Positions 6,135 to 12,965 of a stretch of DNA of 27,034 nt are shown here, piece by piece. The stretch lies in assembly GCA_035653595.1 (NCBI GenBank), contig DASRBO010000127.1:1-27034 (forward strand), in the 5' to 3' direction. The DNA comes from DASRBO01 sp035653595 (GTDB lineage: Bacteria > Actinomycetota > Acidimicrobiia > Acidimicrobiales > JAJPHE01). Below the pieces are notes generated by a model. That model saw nothing but the letters and a program-made list of their open reading frames with translations. It was not told where the DNA came from and searched no databases. Position 1 is the stretch's first letter, and every line of letters starts with the position of its first letter. The position numbers and the translations under genes were made by a program.

Positions 6135-7547
6135 TCAGCGCGCCAGCCACTCCGGCCGGTGGGCGCCCTGACGGGCCGGGGGCAGATCCCAGCGGGGCTC
6201 GGTCTCCGACATCGACAGCGCCGGGCGCAGATAGGTGATGGGCCCGAAGTCCCCGGTGTCCATGGTGGCGGTGAAGCCGTCGGTGTCGCCGAGGTCGGCC
6301 CGGGCGGGGTCGTTGTCCTCCCCGAGGCGCTGGTACCACATCGAGGTCTGGCTGAGGGACACCTGGACCAGCCACGAGCCGCCCTCGGTGGCCCGCCGGG
6401 CCAGGGCGGCCATGGCGCCGTAGGCGGCGAGGAAGCCGGTGGTGTAGTCGTTCACCGCCGCCGGCGCCAGGCGCGGCGTGCCCTCGGGCGACTCGAGGCC
6501 CTCGCGGTGGGACATGCCGGTGGCGGCCTGGGCCAGCTGCTCCCAGCCCGGGCGCTCGGCCCACGGGCCGACCGGCCCGTAGCAGTTCTCGGTCACATAG
6601 ACGATGCCTGGCCGCAGGCGGGCCAGCTCATCGGGACCCAGACCCCGGCGGGCCAGGGTCCCGAGGCGGTAGCCCTGCGAGAAGACGTCGGCGGTCCGGG
6701 CCAGCTCCCGCAGGGTGTCGGCGTGGTCGGCGCGGTTGAGGTCGAGCACCGCCTGGCGCTTACCGATGCCGGTCTCCATCTCGAAGGGGCCGCCCTGTTC
6801 GAGGTGGGGCGCGCTCACGTGCAGGACGTCGGCGCCGTGCTCGGCGATGGTCTTGGCGCAGGTGGGCCCGGCCAGGACCCTGGTCAGATCGAGCACCCGC
6901 ACGCCGCTGGTTGGTCGGTCCCCGTCGGGGAGGGCCTCGGGTGGCGCCTCGCCGATGCGGGTGATGCTGACCAGCGGCAGGTCGGCGATGGCCCGGCCCT
7001 GCGGGTGCTCCTCCCACTCCTGCCTGCTGCGGACCACGCCCCCGCATATGCGGCGGGCGATGAAGGCGTTCTCCAGCTCGAAGGCGTCCCGTGCGGCCAC
7101 GGCGGCGTCGATCTGCGCGGCGTCGGCGGAGTCGTCGAGGCCCAGCTCGGCGAGGATCTGGGCGGTGTCGTGGAACGAGCCGTGCAGCTGGACGTGGCGG
7201 CCGTCCCTGGCGGCCACGATGCGGGTGACCGGCAGGATGCCTCGGGAGCGGGCGCCGGCGTCGGGGGCGACGGGCGGCTGGCCCACCGGGCGGGCGTACA
7301 TGTAGGAGCGCAGGCTGGCGGCGGCGTGCCTGGCGTCGACCCGCACCGCCTGGCGGCGGCCGCTGCGCAGCCGCCACAGCTCGGCGGCCGCCAGGCCGGT
7401 GAGCAGGCGGGCGGTCGCCGCCCCCGTGGCCAGGTAGTGCGGGGACGCCAGGACCGGCTCTGTCCCCGACACCTCGTAGTCGAAGCCGGCATCGACCCCC
7501 TCGAGGCCGGCCGCCTTCAGCGCCCGCTCGATCTCGCTGCGTTCCAC
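6135..7547 (-). CDS. CoA-transferase family III (CaiB/BaiF) protein
   Basis: A 470-residue family III CoA transferase; the family moves CoA between organic acids by way of an aspartyl-CoA thioester. The segment SGVRVLDLTRVLAGPTCAKTIAEHGADV (215-242) is the classic start of the fold. Asp367 in AAVNDYTTGFLAAYGAM is the likely catalytic Asp. Residues ~150-200 (AFIARRI to QEWEEHPQGRAIADLPLV) resemble the end of a CaiB domain, so the chain looks like the end of one domain followed by the start of another. The start GTG (7545-7547) follows GAGGGGG with a five-base spacer; longer frames would enter the divergent hydrolase gene. Substrate acids unknown, probably carboxylic acid or steroid degradation (inference). 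Confidence 0.88.
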   Translation of the reverse strand: MERSEIERALKAAGLEGVDAGFDYEVSGTEPVLASPHYLATGAATARLLTGLAAAELWRLRSGRRQAVRVDARHAAASLRSYMYARPVGQPPVAPDAGARSRGILPVTRIVAARDGRHVQLHGSFHDTAQILAELGLDDSADAAQIDAAVAARDAFELENAFIARRICGGVVRSRQEWEEHPQGRAIADLPLVSITRIGEAPPEALPDGDRPTSGVRVLDLTRVLAGPTCAKTIAEHGADVLHVSAPHLEQGGPFEMETGIGKRQAVLDLNRADHADTLRELARTADVFSQGYRLGTLARRGLGPDELARLRPGIVYVTENCYGPVGPWAERPGWEQLAQAATGMSHREGLESPEGTPRLAPAAVNDYTTGFLAAYGAMAALARRATEGGSWLVQVSLSQTSMWYQRLGEDNDPARADLGDTDGFTATMDTGDFGPITYLRPALSMSETEPRWDLPPARQGAHRPEWLAR

Positions 7548-7591
7548 CGGATCCCCCTCTTTTGCGTCATCCTCACACAAACGGCCTGGGT

Positions 7592-7597
7592 TACCGT
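7592..7597 (+). promoter_or_regulatory. -10 hexamer TACCGT for the alpha/beta hydrolase
   Basis: TACCGT, six bases, GTG at 7604: leaderless-type spacing. The 56 bp between this start and the divergent CoA-transferase start must hold both promoters. Confidence 0.55.
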
Positions 7598-7603
7598 GCC
7601 CCG

Positions 7604-8332
7604 GTGCCAGCCCCACCGAGTCCGCTGCCGGTGCCGGTGACCGTCGGGCACGGCCCACCGATGGTGCTGGTCCCCGGCTACGCCACGCGGCCCCGGACCT
7701 ACCTCCGCACGGCCCAGCGGCTGGCCCCCCGGGCCCGGGTGGCGATCCCCGACATCTTCGCCCTGCCCGGGCGGTGGGACTACCTCAGCGTGCTTGGCGC
7801 CTTCAGCTCGACGGTGGATCGGCTGAGCCGGGGCCCGGTCACCCTGCTGGCCCACTCCTTCGGCGGGGCGGTGGCCCTGGGCTTCGCCGCCCGGCACCCG
7901 CGGCGGGTGGAGCGGCTGGTGCTGGCCGACACCCTGGCGGTGTCGAGGGAGTGGCAGCTGGCCCACGAGGCGACCAGTCACCCGCTCGCTCTGCTGCGCA
8001 TGGCCACGCCCACCTCGGCCCTGGACTTCTTCGCCTCCTGGCTGGCCCACCCCCGCCAGCTGCTGGGGGCGGCGTGGTGGGGGTTCCTGAGCGGCCGCCA
8101 GGAGGAGATCGCCGCCGTGGCCGCCGCCGGGGTCCGCACCCACGTGCTGTGGGCCAGCCGCGACTCCCTGGTCTCCCGCGAGGACGGAGCCCGCTTCGCC
8201 GCCGAGCTCGGAGCCAGCTTCACCGTGGCCAGCGGATCGGAAAATCCCGTCGACCACGACTGGGTGTTCCGCCACCCGGACATGTTCGTCGAGCACCTCG
8301 ACCGCGTTCTGGCCACCGCCACCCCCGCCTGA
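7604..8332 (+). CDS. Alpha/beta hydrolase
   Basis: A 242-residue alpha/beta-hydrolase. MVLVPGYATRPRTY carries the oxyanion region, Ser85 in LLAHSFGGAVALGFA is the nucleophile elbow, LWASRDSLVSRE supplies the acid and the late NPVDHDWVFRHPD region the His. A helical cap (~105-165) rich in Trp and Phe suggests a hydrophobic substrate. There is no signal peptide, so it is cytoplasmic. The GTG at 7604 was chosen because it lies six bases after TACCGT; a TTG at 7562 gives a longer frame, but it would overlap this promoter. It is divergent from the CoA transferase, with which it may share a degradative role. Substrate unknown. Confidence 0.85.
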   Translation: MPAPPSPLPVPVTVGHGPPMVLVPGYATRPRTYLRTAQRLAPRARVAIPDIFALPGRWDYLSVLGAFSSTVDRLSRGPVTLLAHSFGGAVALGFAARHPRRVERLVLADTLAVSREWQLAHEATSHPLALLRMATPTSALDFFASWLAHPRQLLGAAWWGFLSGRQEEIAAVAAAGVRTHVLWASRDSLVSREDGARFAAELGASFTVASGSENPVDHDWVFRHPDMFVEHLDRVLATATPA

Positions 8333-8393
8333 GCCCGTCCGCCCTGCCGGCCTCGACCGGAGCCCATCGACCGGCGCCGCCCGCCGGCTGGGC

Positions 8394-8399
8394 GACAAT
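8394..8399 (+). promoter_or_regulatory. -10-like hexamer GACAAT for the response regulator
   Basis: GACAAT is followed by six bases and the ATG at 8406. No matching -35 is evident, as for the other leaderless-type starts here. Confidence 0.4.
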
Positions 8400-8405
8400 G
8401 GGCCG

Positions 8406-9224
8406 ATGGCCGAGCGCCACCCGGTCCGCACCGTCGTGGTCGACGACTCCGACGAGATCCGCACCATGCTGCGGCTGGTGCTCGGGCGCGACCCCCGTTT
8501 CGAGGTGGTGGGGGAGGCCTCCGACGGCCGTCAGGCCATCGAGGTGGTCGGCCGGTGCCGGCCCGAGCTGGTCATACTCGACCTGGCCATGCCGGTGATG
8601 GGGGGTCTCGAGGCCCTGCCCCACATCCGTCGCCAGGCGCCCGGGGCCCAGGTGATCGTGTACACCTCCGGCGCCCAGCCGGCGGTTCGGGACGAGGCGG
8701 TGTCCCAGGGGGCGGTGGGCGTCCTCGACAAGGCCGGGCTGATCCTCGACCTGCCCGAGGAGGTGGTGCGGCTGGTGCTGGACAGTCAGCGCCGCTCGGA
8801 GGGCAGCATCGAGGTGCGGGTGGGCCCGGTCGACTCCTCCGCCGCCCGGGTCTGGGTGCGCAACACCCGCCGCATCCTCGACGCCGTCGAGGCCCGTCCC
8901 GAGGTGCTGGGCGATCCCGTTCCGGCCGAGGCCGTCGCCACCTTCCGGTCGTTCCTCGACTCGTGGGAGGCGATGGCCGACAGCACCGAGCAGTTCATGT
9001 GGAGGGGCCGGGCCCGGGCGGTCGAGGTGGAGGTGCTGGCGGCCGAATGGGCCCGCATCGACGCCATGTCCGACGAGCAGCTCGCCCGGCTGGGGTGCCG
9101 GTGGTCGCCTCCGGAGGGCGCCCCCTTCTTCGAGGCCCTGAGCTCGGGTGTGCTGGACGCCCTGCGCCACAGCGAGGAGACCCGGTCGCTGGCCGACAAG
9201 CTGGCGGCCCAGTTCGACGTCTGA
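8406..9224 (+). CDS. Response regulator: REC domain with an unrecognised helical output domain
   Basis: A 272-residue protein. Residues 7-125 form a CheY-like receiver: acidic pair Asp13-Asp14, phospho-acceptor Asp59 in LVILDLAMPVMGG, a Thr/Ser at 87-88 in YTSGA and Lys109 in LDKAG. Residues ~145-272 are predicted helical and rich in Arg, Glu and Trp (VWVRNTRRILDAVEARPEV, then MWRGRARAVEVEVLAAEWARID). They contain no helix-turn-helix like LuxR or OmpR outputs, and no GGDEF, EAL or HD motif. No histidine kinase gene lies nearby. It may regulate through protein contacts; the output is unknown. Its stop lies 17 bases from the stop of the convergent hydrolase. Confidence 0.85.
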   Translation: MAERHPVRTVVVDDSDEIRTMLRLVLGRDPRFEVVGEASDGRQAIEVVGRCRPELVILDLAMPVMGGLEALPHIRRQAPGAQVIVYTSGAQPAVRDEAVSQGAVGVLDKAGLILDLPEEVVRLVLDSQRRSEGSIEVRVGPVDSSAARVWVRNTRRILDAVEARPEVLGDPVPAEAVATFRSFLDSWEAMADSTEQFMWRGRARAVEVEVLAAEWARIDAMSDEQLARLGCRWSPPEGAPFFEALSSGVLDALRHSEETRSLADKLAAQFDV

Positions 9225-9241
9225 GCCGGCCCGCCCTTCGC

Positions 9242-10042
9242 TCAGCCCCGGCCGAGGTGGCGGACGAAGAAGGCCTCGTAGGCGTCGCGCTCGAACGCCG
9301 GGGTCTGCACATGGCCGCCCGGGTTGACGTGCATGGTCTTCTGCTTCGACCCGATGGCGTCGTACAGGTTGAGGCCCGACTGGCGGGTCATCAGCTCGTC
9401 GTCCCACTGGAATACGAACAGCACCGGAACGCTCAGCTGTCGGGCCGCCCGCTCGAAGGCGTCGGCGCCCGGGCGGTTGGACAGGCCCGCCAGCCCAAGC
9501 ACGGCGGCGGCGATCCGGGGCTCGGACGCCACGAACGGCAGCCCGATGGCGGTGCCCATCGAGACGCCCCAGTAGCCGTAGCGGCCGTCGCAGACGGCGC
9601 CGGCGGCGTCGAGGTCGTCGAGCAGCGCCTTCCACTCGCCCACCCCTCCGGTGGTGCGCTCCGTCCAGGCCCGGGCCTCCTCGGGATCGAACTGCCGGGG
9701 CGACCGGGCGCCGCTGGCGATGCGGGCCTGCAGGTCACGCCGCTGGCGCTCGGCGGCCTCGGGATCCGTCACCCGCTCCCCGTGGCCGGGGGCGTCGAGG
9801 GCCACCGCCGAGTACCCGAGGTGGCGCACGAAGCGGCGAGCCAGGCCGAGGACGTTGGGGACCCGCTTGTGCTGGGTGCCGCCGTGGCCGATGAGCACGG
9901 TCGGGCGGGGACCGGTGGCCGCCTCGGGGGACCAGAGGATGCCAGGCACGACCTCGCCTCCCGCCTTCAGGTCGAAGCGCTCCTCGACCACACCCCGCTC
10001 GACACTGCGACTGACGATGTCCACCTGGGCTACCTCCGGCAC
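9242..10042 (-). CDS. Alpha/beta hydrolase (dienelactone hydrolase-like)
   Basis: A 266-residue alpha/beta-hydrolase. PTVLIGHGGTQHKR (48-60) holds the oxyanion strand, ALDAPGHGER follows, and Ser161 in YWGVSMGTAIGLPF is the nucleophile. FQWDDELM gives the acid and NPGGHVQTPAFE the His. The long helical insert with many Arg and Glu residues (~92-145) and the overall order recall acetyl-xylan-esterase or dienelactone hydrolase types. The GTG at 10042 is the longest plausible start; a TAGCCT hexamer lies 11 bases upstream. The gene is 57 bp downstream of the flavoprotein gene on the same strand but appears to have its own promoter. No signal peptide. Substrate unknown. Confidence 0.82.
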   Translation of the reverse strand: MPEVAQVDIVSRSVERGVVEERFDLKAGGEVVPGILWSPEAATGPRPTVLIGHGGTQHKRVPNVLGLARRFVRHLGYSAVALDAPGHGERVTDPEAAERQRRDLQARIASGARSPRQFDPEEARAWTERTTGGVGEWKALLDDLDAAGAVCDGRYGYWGVSMGTAIGLPFVASEPRIAAAVLGLAGLSNRPGADAFERAARQLSVPVLFVFQWDDELMTRQSGLNLYDAIGSKQKTMHVNPGGHVQTPAFERDAYEAFFVRHLGRG

Positions 10043-10053
10043 GCGAAGCGGCC

Positions 10054-10059
10054 AGGCTA
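10054..10059 (-). promoter_or_regulatory. TAGCCT -10 hexamer upstream of the second hydrolase
   Basis: TAGCCT on the minus strand with 11 bases to the GTG at 10042, slightly longer than the 6-7 base spacing seen elsewhere, so a very short leader is expected. Confidence 0.35.
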
Positions 10060-10099
10060 CCGACGACCCACGGCCCGCGGCCGGGGGGCAAGGCCCCCG

Positions 10100-11086
10100 T
10101 CAGCCGGCGGCGGTGGGGGAGGCGGCCAGGGAGCCCAGTCGGGCGATGACGGCCTCGGCCTCGGCCACCATCGAGGCGACGATCGCGCCTGCCGGCACCA
10201 ACCCGGTGATGGCGCCCACGCCCTGGCCGGCTGGATAGAACTCGCGGGAGCGGTCGACCTCGGCGTCCTCCGGGGCCCCGAGGTGGTTGGCCCCGTCCCG
10301 CATCGATCGCACCGCCTGCTGGGGGAACGGGGCCAGCTCCTCGGGATGGGCGTCGAAGTAGGCGGTGTAGTCGCTGCGCACCACCCGGCAGGTCTTACCC
10401 GTGTAGGCCCGGCTGACGACCGTACCGTCCTCCGCCGTCTCCAGCAGCACGTCCTTGTAGCCGGCCTGGGCCCGGGCCTCCGGCGTGGCGATGAAACGGG
10501 TCCCCACCCAGACCCCGTCGGCTCCCAACGACAGGGCGGCGGCCAGGCCACGGCCGTCGAAGATGCCCCCGGCCGCCACCACAGGCACCCGGTCGCCCAC
10601 GGCGTCGACGATCTGGGGCACCAGCGGCATGGTCGCCACCTGGCCGGTGTGGCCGCCCGCCTCGGTCCCCTGGGCGACGACCAGGTCGCAGCCGGCGTCG
10701 ACGGCCCTGCGGGCATGGCTCACCTTGCCGCACATGTTGGCCACCAGCACGCCCCGGCGGTGGCACAGCTCGACCGCCTCGGCCGGCACCCCGAGGCCGG
10801 CCACGAACACGGCGGCGCCCTCGTCGATCAGCTGGCCGACCTGGCCCACCAGATCGCCGGGCATGGCGGTGAGCAGGTCGACACCGAAGGGCCGGTCGGT
10901 CGCCCGCCTGACCGCCCTGATCTCCTCGACCATCTGCGAGGGCGACATCGTCGACGCCCCCAGGCAGCCGAACCCGCCGGCCTCGGACACCGCCGCGGCC
11001 AGCCGGTGGTAGGAGACGCCGCCCATGCCGGCGAGCATCACCGGGTGGTCGATGCCGAGCAACTCGGTAAGCCGGGTGGTGATCAA
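10100..11086 (-). CDS. Nitronate monooxygenase / 2-nitropropane dioxygenase-family FMN protein
   Basis: A 328-residue FMN TIM-barrel of the NMO/NPD family, which also includes FabK-type enoyl reductases. ITTRLTELLGIDHPVMLAGMGGV is the usual N-terminus, His146 in QGTEAGGHTGQV is the conserved active-site histidine, and VPVVAAGGIFDGRG with GADGVWVGTRF forms the FMN phosphate site. The natural substrate could be a nitronate such as propionate-3-nitronate, or an acyl-CoA; sequence alone does not say. The start is TTG (11084-11086), two bases after the leuA stop, so it should be co-transcribed with leuA and subject to the leucine attenuator. That link to leucine synthesis is unexplained. Confidence 0.87.
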   Translation of the reverse strand: MITTRLTELLGIDHPVMLAGMGGVSYHRLAAAVSEAGGFGCLGASTMSPSQMVEEIRAVRRATDRPFGVDLLTAMPGDLVGQVGQLIDEGAAVFVAGLGVPAEAVELCHRRGVLVANMCGKVSHARRAVDAGCDLVVAQGTEAGGHTGQVATMPLVPQIVDAVGDRVPVVAAGGIFDGRGLAAALSLGADGVWVGTRFIATPEARAQAGYKDVLLETAEDGTVVSRAYTGKTCRVVRSDYTAYFDAHPEELAPFPQQAVRSMRDGANHLGAPEDAEVDRSREFYPAGQGVGAITGLVPAGAIVASMVAEAEAVIARLGSLAASPTAAG

Positions 11087-11088
11087 GC

Positions 11089-12777
11089 TCAGCCCTGCCT
11101 GAGCCGATTGACGGCCCCGACGACGGCCCGCAGGGAGGCGGTGAGGATGCTCTCGTCCATCCCCACGCCCCAGCGGACCCCCACGTCGGATCGGACCTCG
11201 ACGTAGGCCACGGCGGTGGCGTCGGTGCCGGCCCCCACGGCGTGCTCGGCGTAGTCGAGCACCTCGATCTCGACGCCGAGGTCCTGGCGCAGGGCGTGGA
11301 CGAAGGCGGCCACGGGCCCGTTGCCGTCACCGGAGACGGTGCGGTGCTCCCCGTCCACCAGCAGCTGAGCCACGCACGACGACTTGTCGGCGCCGGTGCT
11401 GGTCTCGTGGGAGAGGAGCTGGATCGGGGTGTCGGACCGCAGGTAGGCCTCGCAGAACGCGTCCCACATGGCGGCGGGGCTGATTTCGGTGCCGGTGTCC
11501 TCGGTGATGGTCTGGATGGCCTGGGAGAACTCGATCTGCAGCCGGCGGGGCAGGTCGAGGCCGTGTTCGGCCTTCATGACATAGGCCACCCCGCCCTTGC
11601 CCGACTGGCTGTTGACCCGGATGACGGCCTCGTAGCTGCGGCCCACGTGCTTGGGGTCGATCGGCAGGTAGGGGACCTCCCACGATTCGAAGTCCTGCCC
11701 CTGGGCGTCGAAGCCCTTCTTGATGGCGTCCTGGTGGGAGCCGGAGAAGGCGGTGTACACGAGGTCACCGGCGTAGGGATGGCGGGGGTGCACCGGGAGC
11801 CGGTTGCAGTACTCGGCCACCCGGCGGAGCCTGTCGATGTCGGTCATGTCGAGGGCCGGATCGACGCCCTGGCTGAACATGTTCATGCCCAGGGTGATCA
11901 CGTCCACGTTTCCGGTGCGCTCGCCGTTGCCGAACAGCGTCCCCTCCACCCGGTCGGCCCCGGCCATCAGGCCGAGCTCGGCAGCGGCCACGGCCGAGCC
12001 CCGGTCGTTGTGGGGGTGCAGGGATAGCACCACCGAGTCCCGCCGCGGTATGTGGCGCCCGAAGTACTCGATCACGTCGGCGTAGAGGTTGGGGGTGTAC
12101 ATCTCCACCGTGGCCGGCAGGTTGAGGATGATGGGGCGCTGGGGACTCGGCTCGATGGCCTTCATCACCGCCTCGCACACCTCGATGGCGTAGTCAACCT
12201 CGGTGCCGGTGAAGCTCTCCGGCGAGTACTCGTAGTGGACCTCGGTGCCAGGCAGGATGTCGGCCTCCAGCTTGCGGCACAGCCGGGCGGCGTCGACGGC
12301 GATCTGGGTGATCCCCTCCCGCTCCAGTCCGAAGACCACCCGGCGCTGGAGGGTGGAGGTCGAGTTGTAGAAGTGCACGATCGCCCGGCGGGCGCCGACC
12401 AGAGCCTCGTAGGTCTTGGTGATGAGCTCCGCCCGGCACTGGGTGAGGACCTGGATGGTGACGTCCTCGGGTATCAGGTCGTCCTCGATCAGCTGGCGGA
12501 CGAACTCGAGGTCCGGCGCCGAGGCGGACGGGAAGCCGACCTCTATCTCCTTGAAGCCGGTCTCCACCAGGGTCTGGAACATGCGGAGCTTGCGGGCCGG
12601 GTCCATGGGGTCGATGAGGGCCTGGTTGCCGTCGCGCAGGTCGACCGAGCACCACCGGGGAGCCTTCTCGATGCTCCGGTCGGGCCAGGTCCGGTCGGCG
12701 AGCGAGAACGGCAGCGGCCGGTAGGGCCGGTACCGCTCGAAGGGCATCTGCTTGATGGTGGCGGGCTGGGGGGGCAT
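11089..12777 (-). CDS. leuA: 2-isopropylmalate synthase
   Basis: A 562-residue LeuA, the first committed enzyme of leucine synthesis, condensing acetyl-CoA with 2-ketoisovalerate. The TIM barrel shows SVDLRDGNQAL (metal-binding Asp), HPHNDRGSAVAAAELG (metal His-Asn) and VEGTLFGNGERTGNVDVITL. The C-terminal leucine-feedback dimer domain (from ~430) contains SSCVAQLLVDGEHRTVSGDGNG in pieces and AGTDATAVAYVEV. Length and the N-terminal RYRPYRPL arm match the long actinobacterial/fungal type. The ATG at 12777 with AAAGGA just upstream is preferred to a TTG at 12795 inside the terminator T-tract. Expression is controlled by the leader and terminator at 12794-12926. The next gene starts two bases after its stop. 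Confidence 0.96.
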   Translation of the reverse strand: MPPQPATIKQMPFERYRPYRPLPFSLADRTWPDRSIEKAPRWCSVDLRDGNQALIDPMDPARKLRMFQTLVETGFKEIEVGFPSASAPDLEFVRQLIEDDLIPEDVTIQVLTQCRAELITKTYEALVGARRAIVHFYNSTSTLQRRVVFGLEREGITQIAVDAARLCRKLEADILPGTEVHYEYSPESFTGTEVDYAIEVCEAVMKAIEPSPQRPIILNLPATVEMYTPNLYADVIEYFGRHIPRRDSVVLSLHPHNDRGSAVAAAELGLMAGADRVEGTLFGNGERTGNVDVITLGMNMFSQGVDPALDMTDIDRLRRVAEYCNRLPVHPRHPYAGDLVYTAFSGSHQDAIKKGFDAQGQDFESWEVPYLPIDPKHVGRSYEAVIRVNSQSGKGGVAYVMKAEHGLDLPRRLQIEFSQAIQTITEDTGTEISPAAMWDAFCEAYLRSDTPIQLLSHETSTGADKSSCVAQLLVDGEHRTVSGDGNGPVAAFVHALRQDLGVEIEVLDYAEHAVGAGTDATAVAYVEVRSDVGVRWGVGMDESILTASLRAVVGAVNRLRQG

Positions 12778-12793
12778 GGGGTCCTTTCCGGGC

Positions 12794-12822
12794 AAATAAA
12801 AAACCTCCTGCGGAGCAGGAGG
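12794..12822 (-). terminator. Rho-independent terminator of the leuA attenuator
   Basis: On the minus strand an eight-pair stem CCTCCTGC / GCAGGAGG (12815-12822 and 12804-12811) with a three-base loop is followed by TTTTTTATTT. It lies between the leader peptide and leuA. The leader's Leu codons (CCTCCTG, 12877-12883) repeat the 5' arm and could pair with the 3' arm instead. This is the clearest intrinsic terminator in the window. Confidence 0.9.
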
Positions 12823-12827
12823 TCGTC

Positions 12828-12851
12828 GGCGAGCGCGGGGCGGCGCTCGCC
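12828..12851 (-). promoter_or_regulatory. Leader hairpin of the leuA attenuator
   Basis: GGCGAGCG and CGCTCGCC (12844-12851 and 12828-12835) form an eight-pair stem with an eight-base loop. It starts one base after the leader-peptide stop and ends five bases before the terminator. It may act as a pause or protector hairpin; which alternative pairing decides termination is not clear from inspection. Confidence 0.6.
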
Positions 12852-12852
12852 G

Positions 12853-12888
12853 TCAGGTAAGGAGCAGGGACGCGGTCAGGAGGAACAT
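12853..12888 (-). CDS. leuL: Leucine leader peptide of leuA, 11 residues
   Basis: The frame ATG (12886-12888) to TGA (12853-12855) encodes MFLLTASLLLT: five leucines of eleven residues, in codons CTC, CTG, CTG, CTC, CTT. AAAGG lies two bases before the ATG and the promoter -10 ends nine bases before it. Together with the downstream hairpin and T-tract this is a ribosome-mediated attenuator: shortage of charged leucyl-tRNA would stall the ribosome in the peptide and favour readthrough into leuA. The position and composition make the call strong although the ORF is tiny. Confidence 0.88.
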   Translation of the reverse strand: MFLLTASLLLT

Positions 12889-12897
12889 CGCCTTTGC

Positions 12898-12926
12898 ATT
12901 CAACGGCACTTACCGGGCGCCGTCAA
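12898..12926 (-). promoter_or_regulatory. Sigma70-type promoter of leuL-leuA
   Basis: On the minus strand TTGACG (12921-12926) and TTGAAT (12898-12903) are separated by 17 bases, followed at once by the leader peptide. It is one of only two clear -35/-10 pairs in the window. It begins 39 bp after the argS stop. Confidence 0.75.
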
Positions 12927-12965
12927 GCGGCCGGGGCACGGTGCCGGCACCGCCGCCGCCGGCGG

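Noticed and set aside
8555..11206. Very long open frames on the strand opposite or out of phase with known genes, for example here and at 12894-14927 and 22781-25252.
   Set aside because: They are Arg/Gly/Ala/Pro- or His/Gly-rich shadow frames caused by high GC, cross several well-supported genes, and show no family motifs.
12778..12795. A TTG start for leuA at 12795.
   Set aside because: It lies in the T-tract of the attenuator terminator; the ATG at 12777 has a proper AAAGGA site.
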